From: Jingweiarchaeum tengchongense
GTDB taxonomy: Archaea > Nanobdellota > Nanobdellia > Jingweiarchaeales > Jingweiarchaeaceae
Assembly (NCBI GenBank): GCA_038874075.1
Contig: JAVZDD010000004.1
Coordinates: forward strand, 1 to 64,000
Reading direction: 5' to 3'
DNA: 64,000 bases
In this document: positions 34,843 to 43,800 of the stretch, in pieces
Layout of the letters: each line of letters opens with the position of its first letter
Numbering within the stretch: the first letter of the stretch is position 1
The notes under the pieces: generated by a model
The model's database searches: none
The model's input: only the letters and a program-made list of their open reading frames with translations
What the model was told of the DNA's origin: nothing
Made by a program: the position numbers and the translations under genes

Positions 34843-34948
34843 ATTTTAAAAGAAAAATTCAAACTTTATTTCTTTAACGATTCTAGAAATTGACTTCATT
34901 TAACAGAATCATAAATTTTTTAATCCATAATTCCCATATTTTATTAAG

Positions 34949-35725
34949 ATGATCAAAAAAATGACCTACTTCTTTATGTTTTTGTTAATATTAATTAGCT
35001 TTGGTTGCGTCAAACAAGAGGAAGCTAATATCAATAAAACAACTCAAAATCAGACAATTCCACAAATCACAAATGAAACAAATTTAACTCTTCCACCGGT
35101 AAATTCAACGGAAATAGGAATAAATGAGACAAAAAAATTGTGTAGTGGTAAGGTGGATGTAATTTCATCTTTTTATACAGGTGAAGCATTAACAGGTGAA
35201 ATAACAATAGCATTATTGTTGAATCTTGAGTTTAAGTCTTATAACTTTGGTTATTACAATTGTAGTATTAACAATATTTTAAAGAACGATACCTATGAGT
35301 TTTTTACTGTAAGCTCCTTTGAGGAAAAATGTTCATATAATACAATTGTGAACAAGAGAACAGGCGATGTGTGTATTGTATTCAGTGATAAAACATATGG
35401 GGAAGAATTTTTGATACTTGAAAATAAAATAATTCCAAAGATTGAAATTGTGAATTTGACATGCGATGCGTCGACTGATAAGATCAAATTTTCGCTTAAA
35501 AGAAATACAATCACAAAGGAATTGCGCAGCCCAATTGAATTAAGATACTACAATGAGATAGAAGCAATTGTTTATTCAAAGAAAATAGATTTTGTTAATT
35601 TTTCATTGCCCATTGAAGTAAAAACACCGATTACATATAGAAGAAATTATACAATTGGAATAATTTATTATTATAAAGATAACTTGGAAAAGGGATTTAT
35701 TACGATAAAAAATTGTAGCACCTGA
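34949..35725 (+). CDS. Putative surface lipoprotein
   Basis: 258 residues. The signal peptide ends in a lipobox (LISFGC, Cys20). A Thr/Asn/Pro-rich linker (about 25-60) with Asn-x-Thr sites leads to a beta-rich domain with four spaced cysteines. The tether-and-domain arrangement suggests a surface-exposed protein. Unrecognised otherwise. Followed by two small genes on the same strand. Confidence 0.7.
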   Translation: MIKKMTYFFMFLLILISFGCVKQEEANINKTTQNQTIPQITNETNLTLPPVNSTEIGINETKKLCSGKVDVISSFYTGEALTGEITIALLLNLEFKSYNFGYYNCSINNILKNDTYEFFTVSSFEEKCSYNTIVNKRTGDVCIVFSDKTYGEEFLILENKIIPKIEIVNLTCDASTDKIKFSLKRNTITKELRSPIELRYYNEIEAIVYSKKIDFVNFSLPIEVKTPITYRRNYTIGIIYYYKDNLEKGFITIKNCST

Positions 35726-35731
35726 TGTAAA

Positions 35732-35956
35732 ATGGAAATATTTAAATTTTTACTTGGAATTGTGATCGTCGGACTTGGTTTTATCTCAGTATACAGTGTG
35801 GCAAGCTATAATGTCTATTACACCGAAATAAACATTATTTTTGGTGTTATTGGCTTCATCTTGACAATGGTGGGTTCGATTATATTATACAAAGGTTGGA
35901 TATCAAAACCAGTTGAACTTTTTCCAAGTCCAAGAAACATTTTAAAGCGGAAATAG
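35732..35956 (+). CDS. Small two-helix membrane protein
   Basis: 74 residues with hydrophobic segments at about 5-25 and 34-54, then a basic tail (SPRNILKRK). Starts 6 bp after the lipoprotein gene and abuts the zinc-finger gene (stop TAG followed directly by ATG). Function unknown. Confidence 0.6.
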   Translation: MEIFKFLLGIVIVGLGFISVYSVASYNVYYTEINIIFGVIGFILTMVGSIILYKGWISKPVELFPSPRNILKRK

Positions 35957-36154
35957 ATGTCAGAAATTAAGGAATGGATTCAAAATAGGAAAGAAGAATT
36001 AAGGTACTTCTATTGTGAAATAGGAAACCACAGGATTGAAATTGAAAGTGCGAAATGTAAATTTTGTGGAAAAATATTTTGCGATGAACATGGGAACATT
36101 AAGGAAAAGATATGTTTAAACTGTGTCAAGTTATACAACGAATCAGTTCCTTAA
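35957..36154 (+). CDS. Small zinc-finger-like protein
   Basis: 65 residues. Cys/His residues are arranged C..H....CKFCGKIFCDEHG....CLNC, resembling an AN1-like or treble-clef zinc finger. Cytoplasmic. It is the third gene of the lipoprotein operon and converges on an MBL-fold gene with a 4-bp overlap. Confidence 0.65.
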   Translation: MSEIKEWIQNRKEELRYFYCEIGNHRIEIESAKCKFCGKIFCDEHGNIKEKICLNCVKLYNESVP

Positions 36155-36786
36155 ACCATCGATTTCGCAAGCACTAATGATTTCTTTATTTGTTCATTCA
36201 CATTTTCATTTGTAATTTCCATGTGGCCAGGATAGAGTTTTGTTATGTCAAGTTTACATAAAATTTTCAAAGATTCAATTAATTTCTTGTGATCACCACC
36301 AGGCAAATCAGTTCTTCCAAATCCACCATCTGGAAAGACAGTATCACCAGAAAAAATTACCTTCTCATTTTTTTCATACAAACAAATACTTCCAGGCGTA
36401 TGCCCCGGTGTATGAATAACGATTAATTCTATGTCTCCGAGATTAAATCTCTCGTTTCCCACGAGACATTTATCAATCTTTATTTTTGGATTGTTCTTAC
36501 CAAAAATATTAGAAGCTGTGAATTCTGATTTTTTGATTAATACTGCGTCATCTCGATGCATAATTATCTTTGCCCCAGTTCTTTTTTTAATTTCCATCGA
36601 AGCAGCAATGTGATCATAATGCATGTGTGTTAAGATAATATAATGTAATTTTTTTATTTTATTTTCATAAATTTTTTCTATCACTAACTTAGCATCCATA
36701 CCAGCATCGATGAGTACTGGTTTTTTCGAAAGTATAAGATAAGAATTCGCACTGATATAGGAAGGAGAAATTTTTATTACATTCAT
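36151..36786 (-). CDS. Glyoxalase II-like metallo-beta-lactamase fold hydrolase
   Basis: 211 residues. THMHYDHIAAS gives the HxHxDH metal motif, HTPGHTPGSICLYEKNEKVIFSGD the next His/Asp ligands, and a final LYPGHMEI the last His. GGFGRTDLPGG is typical of the glyoxalase II/persulfide dioxygenase-like group. It is translationally coupled (ATGA) to the MBL gene upstream. Confidence 0.88.
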   Translation of the reverse strand: MNVIKISPSYISANSYLILSKKPVLIDAGMDAKLVIEKIYENKIKKLHYIILTHMHYDHIAASMEIKKRTGAKIIMHRDDAVLIKKSEFTASNIFGKNNPKIKIDKCLVGNERFNLGDIELIVIHTPGHTPGSICLYEKNEKVIFSGDTVFPDGGFGRTDLPGGDHKKLIESLKILCKLDITKLYPGHMEITNENVNEQIKKSLVLAKSMV

Positions 36787-37376
36787 TTCTTTTTTACCTT
36801 GAACATTGGAGCATGACCCGGAATTATGAAATCTGCGATCTTCAATATTCTTTTTCTGTTTTTCATTAATGTTTTATTGTTCCAAGCAATCGGATCTTTC
36901 TTATTTATTCTATCTTTGCTTGGAATTAGATCACCAACAATTGCGATTATACCTTTATTTGATCTTACTATTACTGAGCAATCATCTCTTGTATGTCCAG
37001 GTGTTTTCATGATGCTAACATCTTTTGTAATTCGCATTTCCTTACCATCCCATTTTGAAAATTCACCGTTTTTTAAAATTATTCCTGAGGCAATTATCGC
37101 TGCATTTTTGAAGAGGAAGTTATTTGATATGTGATCAAGGTGATAATGTGTATTAATTACAATATTTATTGAATTTATCCTAACTCCTTCTATATTCAAT
37201 GCAGAAATGATCTCTTTATCTTCATTTAAATTTCCCGTGTCAACTAAAATTATATCCTTCCCATTTATTACTAAAACAACATTTGAACTTGCTCTTTCAT
37301 AATTCTTTCTTTTGATCCAGAAACCTTTCTTTATTATTTTTATAAAAACCATGTTTTTTCTGAGTATATTCTCCAT
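36783..37376 (-). CDS. Metallo-beta-lactamase fold hydrolase (MBLAC1-like)
   Basis: 197 residues. NTHYHLDHISNN is the HxHxDH motif, MKTPGHTRDDCSVIV and AIVGDLIPSKDRI follow, and FIIPGHAPMF has the last His. The short length and motif spacing resemble MBLAC1-type proteins. The start is ATG 37376; ATG 37352 is an alternative. It overlaps the second MBL gene by 4 bp, so two related hydrolases are made together. Confidence 0.85.
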   Translation of the reverse strand: MENILRKNMVFIKIIKKGFWIKRKNYERASSNVVLVINGKDIILVDTGNLNEDKEIISALNIEGVRINSINIVINTHYHLDHISNNFLFKNAAIIASGIILKNGEFSKWDGKEMRITKDVSIMKTPGHTRDDCSVIVRSNKGIIAIVGDLIPSKDRINKKDPIAWNNKTLMKNRKRILKIADFIIPGHAPMFKVKKK

Positions 37377-37433
37377 AATATATTTTACTGTTGATAAAAT
37401 AAAACTTATTAAAGAGAAAAACGTTGGATAATT

Positions 37434-38066
37434 ATGCGACTATTTACAATATTGATAATCCTTAACATCATTTCTTTTCTTATTCTAGCAAATGCACAAT
37501 TTTTTGGAATCAATGAAAAGTTTATTACTGAAAATATTCTTTTCTCTCAGAAAAATTTTGTTAGCGGTGCCTATTGGACTGTTATCACTTCTCTTTTTGT
37601 GCATGCGGATATTATGCATCTACTTTTGAACATGTTGGGCCTTTATGCTTTTGGCAAAACAGCTGAGAAAATTTACGGATCTCTTAAGTTCATTCTCGTT
37701 TATTTTGTTGGTGGTATACTATCATTTCTAGTTGGTTCATTCTTTTATCCAAGCGAAGCATTCTTGGTCGGTGCATCTGGTGCAATTTTTTCGCTTTTAT
37801 CGCTTGTAATGCTTTCAAAGCCAATTAGTTTTTCAATCGTGTTTTTTCCACTTCCACTTGGTTTAATTTCATTTCTTTACATTGTCTCAAATATACTGTC
37901 TGTAATTTATAGAGATAAAAGTAATATCGGATTTTTCGCACACATTATCGGTTTCTTAATTGGTTTTATTTTTGGAATTAAATGGTGCCCAGAATGGAAG
38001 AAAAATTTCCTTGTTACGCTCATCACCTTTGTCATATTCTTAATCATTGTTGTATTCATCCTTTAA
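37434..38066 (+). CDS. Rhomboid intramembrane serine protease
   Basis: 210 residues, six membrane helices. FVHADIMHLLLNMLGLYAFG has the rhomboid HxxxxHxxxN motif, VGASGAIFSLLS the catalytic Ser, and FFAHIIGFLIGFIFG the His. More compact than the first rhomboid at 25359. Likely releases membrane-tethered surface proteins. Confidence 0.9.
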   Translation: MRLFTILIILNIISFLILANAQFFGINEKFITENILFSQKNFVSGAYWTVITSLFVHADIMHLLLNMLGLYAFGKTAEKIYGSLKFILVYFVGGILSFLVGSFFYPSEAFLVGASGAIFSLLSLVMLSKPISFSIVFFPLPLGLISFLYIVSNILSVIYRDKSNIGFFAHIIGFLIGFIFGIKWCPEWKKNFLVTLITFVIFLIIVVFIL

Positions 38067-38144
38067 TTTTCCTACAATGAATCATTAATTTTTGTATTTA
38101 AGTAAAAAGGAATGTTTAAAAATAAATAAGTTTTTAGAAATTCT

Positions 38145-38354
38145 ATGGGTGGTAAGGCAAGAAAGGAAAGACCGAAGATAAAAGTTAAGACAGAATGGCA
38201 GAAAATTGAATCAAGTAGAAAATTTCCAAATTGTAATGGAATATATGATGATTGTCCTCCAAAGGATGCGCTTGGGACATATTTGAAAACAAAAAATCCA
38301 GAAGACCTACCTGAAGTATGTAGGAAGTGTCCATTTTTCTTCGCAAAGAGATAA
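38145..38354 (+). CDS. Small Cys-containing protein of unknown function
   Basis: 69 residues, basic N-terminus, four cysteines in the arrangement C..C..C..C (NCNGIYDDCPP and VCRKCPFF), which could hold one zinc. A single base separates its stop from the cytidylate kinase ATG, so they share an operon. Confidence 0.65.
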   Translation: MGGKARKERPKIKVKTEWQKIESSRKFPNCNGIYDDCPPKDALGTYLKTKNPEDLPEVCRKCPFFFAKR

Positions 38355-38355
38355 A

Positions 38356-38946
38356 ATGGGAACTTTTATTAAGGTGTTAAAAAAATTTGAAAATAGAAAT
38401 TTAAAAAAAGAAGGGATTACTATTACCATTTCTGGACTTTCTGGAAGCGGTAAGTCTACGGTGGCAAAAGAAATTGCAAAGGCAACAGGTTTAAAGTACT
38501 TTAGTGGCGGGGCAATATTCAGAAGAGAAGCAAAGACGAGAGGAATAAAATTGGTTGAACTATGCAAAATAAGAGAGAAGGAACTGGATTTACTTGTTGA
38601 TAAAAAAATTCTTGAGTTAGCTCAAAGAGGGAATGTGGTTATAGATTCAAGACTTGCTGGACTGGTAGCTGGAGATTTTGCAGATATTAGAATTTTTGTT
38701 TTATGCTCTCTTGAAAAAAGAGCAAGAAGAGTAGCGAGGAGGGACAAGAAAAAATATGAAGAAACGTTGAGACTAATAAAAGAAAGAGATGAAGCCGATC
38801 TTAAAATGTACAAAAAAATATACAAAGTAAATATGTTGGATTTAAATTATTACAATTTTGTGATCGATAACACTTTAATAAATCTTTCAGATTTAAAGAA
38901 ATTATCAAGATTTATTGGTAAAGCGTTGTTAAAAGAATTTAAATAA
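38356..38946 (+). CDS. cmk: Archaeal-type cytidylate kinase
   Basis: 196 residues. After a basic lead of about 18 residues, TITISGLSGSGKSTVAKEIA gives the P-loop, FSGGAIFRREA the CMP site, VVIDSRLAGLV the archaeal Cmk motif, and ARRDKKKYEETLRLIKERDEAD the LID region. It phosphorylates CMP/dCMP. The extended N-terminus is slightly unusual and could mean a later start, but no closer start is obvious. Confidence 0.88.
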   Translation: MGTFIKVLKKFENRNLKKEGITITISGLSGSGKSTVAKEIAKATGLKYFSGGAIFRREAKTRGIKLVELCKIREKELDLLVDKKILELAQRGNVVIDSRLAGLVAGDFADIRIFVLCSLEKRARRVARRDKKKYEETLRLIKERDEADLKMYKKIYKVNMLDLNYYNFVIDNTLINLSDLKKLSRFIGKALLKEFK

Positions 38947-38947
38947 G

Positions 38948-40237
38948 TCAAGCATCTCTGTGAACATAATTTGCTTGTGCTTTCTTTAACATATCTGTAA
39001 TGTTTCTATCATACTCATAATTACGTGGTAATGGTGGTATTACATACCACTTTTGCTTTTTTGTTTCTGGAATTTTTAAGTATAACATTGTCATTCTAAA
39101 AGTAGCATCTATTACCATTAATAACATAAGTGAGAGTACAAAATTTACTTTTTCCCAAATGAAACCACCAAGGATGAAAGCAGGAATCGAAAATAAGTTC
39201 CAAACGAATGTTTCAAGTGCGCTCCATCTACTTCTAAATTCAGGTGATACAAGCTCCATCATTTCCATGCTCCAAGCTATGCTAAAAGCATCAGATATTC
39301 CCCAAATAAAGTAAGATAAAATTAAAATTTCAGGTGATTTTGCCGAGATAAATAGTATTATTGCAAGATACATTATCAAATGACTTAAAATGATTGTCTT
39401 TTTTCTTCCAACTTCATCTGCTACATTACTAGCCTTGAGTGAGAAAATCATATTTGATAATTTCCTAAGCGTTATCATCATTGCAAGATCAATAGCACTT
39501 GCACCAATAGTAACAGCGTAAATCAGCATAAAAGGAGAAGATAGACCAAATATCAATGCACCAACTGATTTGATTATTAACCAATATCTTAGATTTTTAT
39601 TTTCTTGCAGCTCGAAATAATCTTTTATGATATTTCCCTTCTTACCAAAAAATCTCTCATCTTTTTTCAAATAAATTGTGACGTACACAAAAAGTACAAT
39701 AATCAAAATTAACTGCACAAGATAAATTGGCTTTATGTCTTCAACTTTCATACTATTACCAATTATTTTAGAAGCAATTATCGGGGCAACTATGACAGGT
39801 AAAATTGTAAATATATTAACGAGCGCGTAGACATAACCCCTCTCTTCATTGTTTGTACTGTTAGCCAATATTGCATTCCAAGCAGGAGAAGAGATGGCAG
39901 TGCTGATACCACTAAATATAATAGCTATTACAATAATGTTCCAATCATTTGCAATGAAGTAAAAGAATGGAACCAATATACTTAAAAATAATCCGAATAA
40001 ATAAACTTTTTTTCTATCAAATCTGTCAGCTAAAAACCCACCAGGTAATGAAAAAATAGATATTAAAAATGAATTTAGTGATGACAGAAAACCGATTTGT
40101 ATTTTAGAGGATGCAAATTGATTTACATAAACTGAATCGTAGGGCTCACTAACACCGCTTATAAAATTTGAAAGAAAGGTTTTCGTAAATATGACTTTAA
40201 GTTCATCTGAAAAATTTTTTAATTTATTTTTTATCAT
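38948..40237 (-). CDS. Major facilitator superfamily transporter
   Basis: 429 residues, about 12 membrane helices. GGFLADRFDRKKVYLFG (about 63) is the classic loop signature, echoed by SNVADEVGRKKTI in the second half. PAWNAILANSTNNEERGYVYAL is a conserved family block. Substrate unknown. A C-terminal soluble tail of about 30 residues. Monocistronic by spacing. Confidence 0.85.
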   Translation of the reverse strand: MIKNKLKNFSDELKVIFTKTFLSNFISGVSEPYDSVYVNQFASSKIQIGFLSSLNSFLISIFSLPGGFLADRFDRKKVYLFGLFLSILVPFFYFIANDWNIIVIAIIFSGISTAISSPAWNAILANSTNNEERGYVYALVNIFTILPVIVAPIIASKIIGNSMKVEDIKPIYLVQLILIIVLFVYVTIYLKKDERFFGKKGNIIKDYFELQENKNLRYWLIIKSVGALIFGLSSPFMLIYAVTIGASAIDLAMMITLRKLSNMIFSLKASNVADEVGRKKTIILSHLIMYLAIILFISAKSPEILILSYFIWGISDAFSIAWSMEMMELVSPEFRSRWSALETFVWNLFSIPAFILGGFIWEKVNFVLSLMLLMVIDATFRMTMLYLKIPETKKQKWYVIPPLPRNYEYDRNITDMLKKAQANYVHRDA

Positions 40238-40339
40238 GTCGAAAAAATCTTTACACCTCGATGCTATAAAAATATTTCTTAATCACCATGAATTAAATTT
40301 ATAAAATATATTTAAAAAACTAATGCGAAATTCTTATAT

Positions 40340-40867
40340 TCAAGAATAGATCAAATTAAAGAGTTGTTCTTGTTCAACTTCGATTGTCTTTAAAAAATTT
40401 TCAGTTTTTTTGATGTATTCACCAAGATCTTTTAAATTTCCTCTATTATAATTTGTTAAAATATAATTTACCATATTATTTGCCCCATCTATCCTCAATT
40501 TAAGCGAGTTTATTCTTGCTATTGAGACTCGATCTTGTCTTTCATTGATCTTACTTTCCAACATATTCAAACTATATCTAATCTTTTGAAATCTCTGTGA
40601 TATTTCTCTGACTTTCTCATCAATTCCAACACTGACCACTTCACCAGTTGTATATACATGATATGCTAAGAACAGATTTAAGGCAAGTCCCAAAATCAAT
40701 ACAAATGGAAAAATATATGCAATTTGAATCAGGAAGAAACAAATCAAAATATAAGAAAATAAGATGATGATACCTAGTTGTAAGTTACCAAGGTAGATAT
40801 AACCAATTCCCGGCCAAATGAAATTTGTTATACTTGCAATTATCTTTTTTTCCATTATCCTATCCAC
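40340..40867 (-). CDS. TM2-like membrane protein with coiled-coil tail
   Basis: 175 residues. Two to three membrane helices begin with the TM2-type FIWPGIGYIYLGNLQLGIII pattern. The C-terminal 90 residues form a long coiled coil (ISQRFQKIRYSLNMLESKIN). It overlaps the end of the giant protease C-half by 13 bp, so it is the third gene of that operon and might assist its assembly. Confidence 0.7.
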   Translation of the reverse strand: MDRIMEKKIIASITNFIWPGIGYIYLGNLQLGIIILFSYILICFFLIQIAYIFPFVLILGLALNLFLAYHVYTTGEVVSVGIDEKVREISQRFQKIRYSLNMLESKINERQDRVSIARINSLKLRIDGANNMVNYILTNYNRGNLKDLGEYIKKTENFLKTIEVEQEQLFNLIYS

Positions 40868-43800
40868 CCCAACATTTTTATTATTAATGTTAATATGAAG
40901 CCTGGAAGTCCAAGCGCCAACAGAGAAAACATTTCTATTGTCCTCAAGTTTTTATCTTCTTTGGTTAAACTGATTATCGTACCATTACTTGCATCGATGA
41001 TTGCTTTCGTGTTAATCCGTGCTTCGAATAATAATAAAACTTTCTTTTTTGACACCCCGCTTATTTCATAATATGGATTCATATTTTCCTCAGAAACTTT
41101 TACTTCATTAATTTCACTCATTTCACCTGAAATTGATGAAATTGCACCACGTAGATCTACATTCATTTTACTTGCTGCAATATCACTAATTGGTTTGTAT
41201 TCTACTGACACATTCTTAATTTCTCCAGCGATTTCAATCGTGATCGTTGTGTTTCCTGGCGCATATACTCTCTGCGTTTGATTTTGTTGAGGTCCAGCTT
41301 CGCTAACCTTAATTACAGTTAGACTTTTACTCATTGTTTTCTCAGTCGAAACATTATTAACGAGGTACCTAACTCTCGCTGTAATTGTATAAATACCACT
41401 TGTGTTCAGATTTCTTATTATGAAATCCGTAGTTGAACTTGAATTCCTAGATATGGTGATTGATCTAGCAGGATCGGTTTGTAGCGGGAACGGAGCTAGA
41501 ATATCGACCGTAACCGTTTTGTCTGTTGTTCCATTATTTCTTATCACGACTGATGCCCTTATTTCCTCTGAAACATTTGCGCTTGCTGGAACATCAAAAT
41601 TAACGATTGATATTGTGTCTGTTTCAGGTGTAGTTATTAACTTTACGATAACTAGTAAAGATGCAATATTTGATTCAACTGTAGTCACATTGCTTTTGCC
41701 AGCTGCGCCATAAAGTAATGTTAAATTTTTGTTTTCATGACCTGGAGGCACATTGACAGTAACTGTGAATGCAGATTGTGCCCCAGGATCTAAACTCATT
41801 GCACTTGGTGATGAACTTATCCAAGAGCAATTCGTAAAACTTACACAGACAAAACTGATGTTTTCCACTTTTCTTGTATAGATATTTTTAATATTTACTA
41901 TGAAATTAAATTGTCCACTGTTGTTTACGGTGACCTGTATTGTTCCACTACTCACATTTAATCCAACAATGGAACTTGGTGGAGTCCATACACATTGTGT
42001 TGATGATTCACACCCATTACTCCAACTTCCATCACAATTATAGTATCCACTGTTACAATAGCAAACACCACCACTACAATATGCATTTGATCCACAATTC
42101 ACACCAGCACATGGATTACAAGGCGTACTACTACAAATACCATTACAACAATATTTTCCTTGACATTCAGAAGCAGATGAACAACTTACACCATCACACT
42201 TTCCACAATCCTGCGGACAATTTGAACAACTTTCACCCAAATCACCCCTACACACACCATCACCACAGTAACCACCATAACGCATTGCTACAGAAATTCT
42301 CTTACTTATGTTCGTTCTTTCTATCGCTAAATTAGTATAATCAAAGCTGCCCAGTAAGAAATAATTACCAACTTCTGAAAATGTATGAGTATAACCTAAG
42401 TTTTTAGTCTCGCTCGTTGATATATTTAATGGTGTCGAATTGATTAGATAATAAGAATTATTTTTTATATAGAAGAATAGAAATGTACCTTCTATCGACT
42501 CATTTATTAAGTTAGTTAATGTAAAGTTTACCAGGTATGTTGAATTTGTTACAAATATATTCGAGGCAGAGACAGAAATGCTTAATGGTGGATTTATTTC
42601 TATTTTATCTTCACCAATTATTGAATTTGAATCTGGGGATGCGAAATCAAATTTGTAAATCAATTTATATTTCCCAGGGTTATAAAATAGACTTAATAGT
42701 GTGGAGTTGGATATAGCCTGATTATCTTCCAATTCTATACTTTCATTAAATAAGTTCTGTATTACAGTACCATTTTCAAAACATAAATTCAATGTGTAAT
42801 TGCCACTCACATTTAATCCACCAGTATTGTTAACGATGCCAGTTAAGTTCACTACATCACCGTAAATCAATTCTGATTTATTTATTATATTTAAGATGTG
42901 TAGACCCACATATTGTAAAGAAGGTGTTATTGATACATTTGTCTCATTTTCGGATGTCGTTTTTAATTTTAATACCACATCATATGTTTTATTTGGAATA
43001 AGATCAATATAAAGTGGAGAATTTAGATCTCTCAGAATTATTTTTTTCAAATTACCCATATCTACAACACTATTGAACAAATAATTTTGGATGACACCAT
43101 TTAAACTAGATGATTCAGTTTGATAATCAAGTAAAGTGTCATTATTCGCATCAAAAACAAGTTTATCATTAGACCCATAGACAGCCTCCTTACCATCAAT
43201 TTTTCCATAATACAAATAAGAAGAGTAACCACAAAGCGGACTTGAAAGACTTACATAAGCGTGAGTAGAGTAAACAGATATTTGATAAGCAGTAAAATTT
43301 AAACCATGGATTGTGATGTTTGAATTCTGAGAGATCTGTGTCTCATCGCTGAAATCATCATCTGAATCACTATCAAAATAGAGATAACCCTTATCACTTA
43401 CTAACATGTTTGGTGTATAAGTGGTTGTACTTACAGACAGGGTATAATTTCCTACACCACTCCAAAGATCAACCATTATGTAATAAGTGCCAGCAGTCAA
43501 TATTGAGCTACAACTCTCTGTTGCTGATCCGCCAGTATATGGTCTACAACTCCAGTGACTTGAATCAGGGCAATTACCGTACCACTCTGTGTATAAGTCG
43601 TAATCTACGCCAGAATCCATACTTAGTGTAACAGTAATTAGTTTACTTTCATTTATTGTAAACTTATAATATTTGTATGTTTGTGTCGAATCAATGACAT
43701 ATTCATTCAATGAAATTGAACATGCATTACTGCATGAATTACCACAATTTTGTGGCGCATATACAGTTGAATAATTAGGCGGTGTGTGTTGAAGCATAAA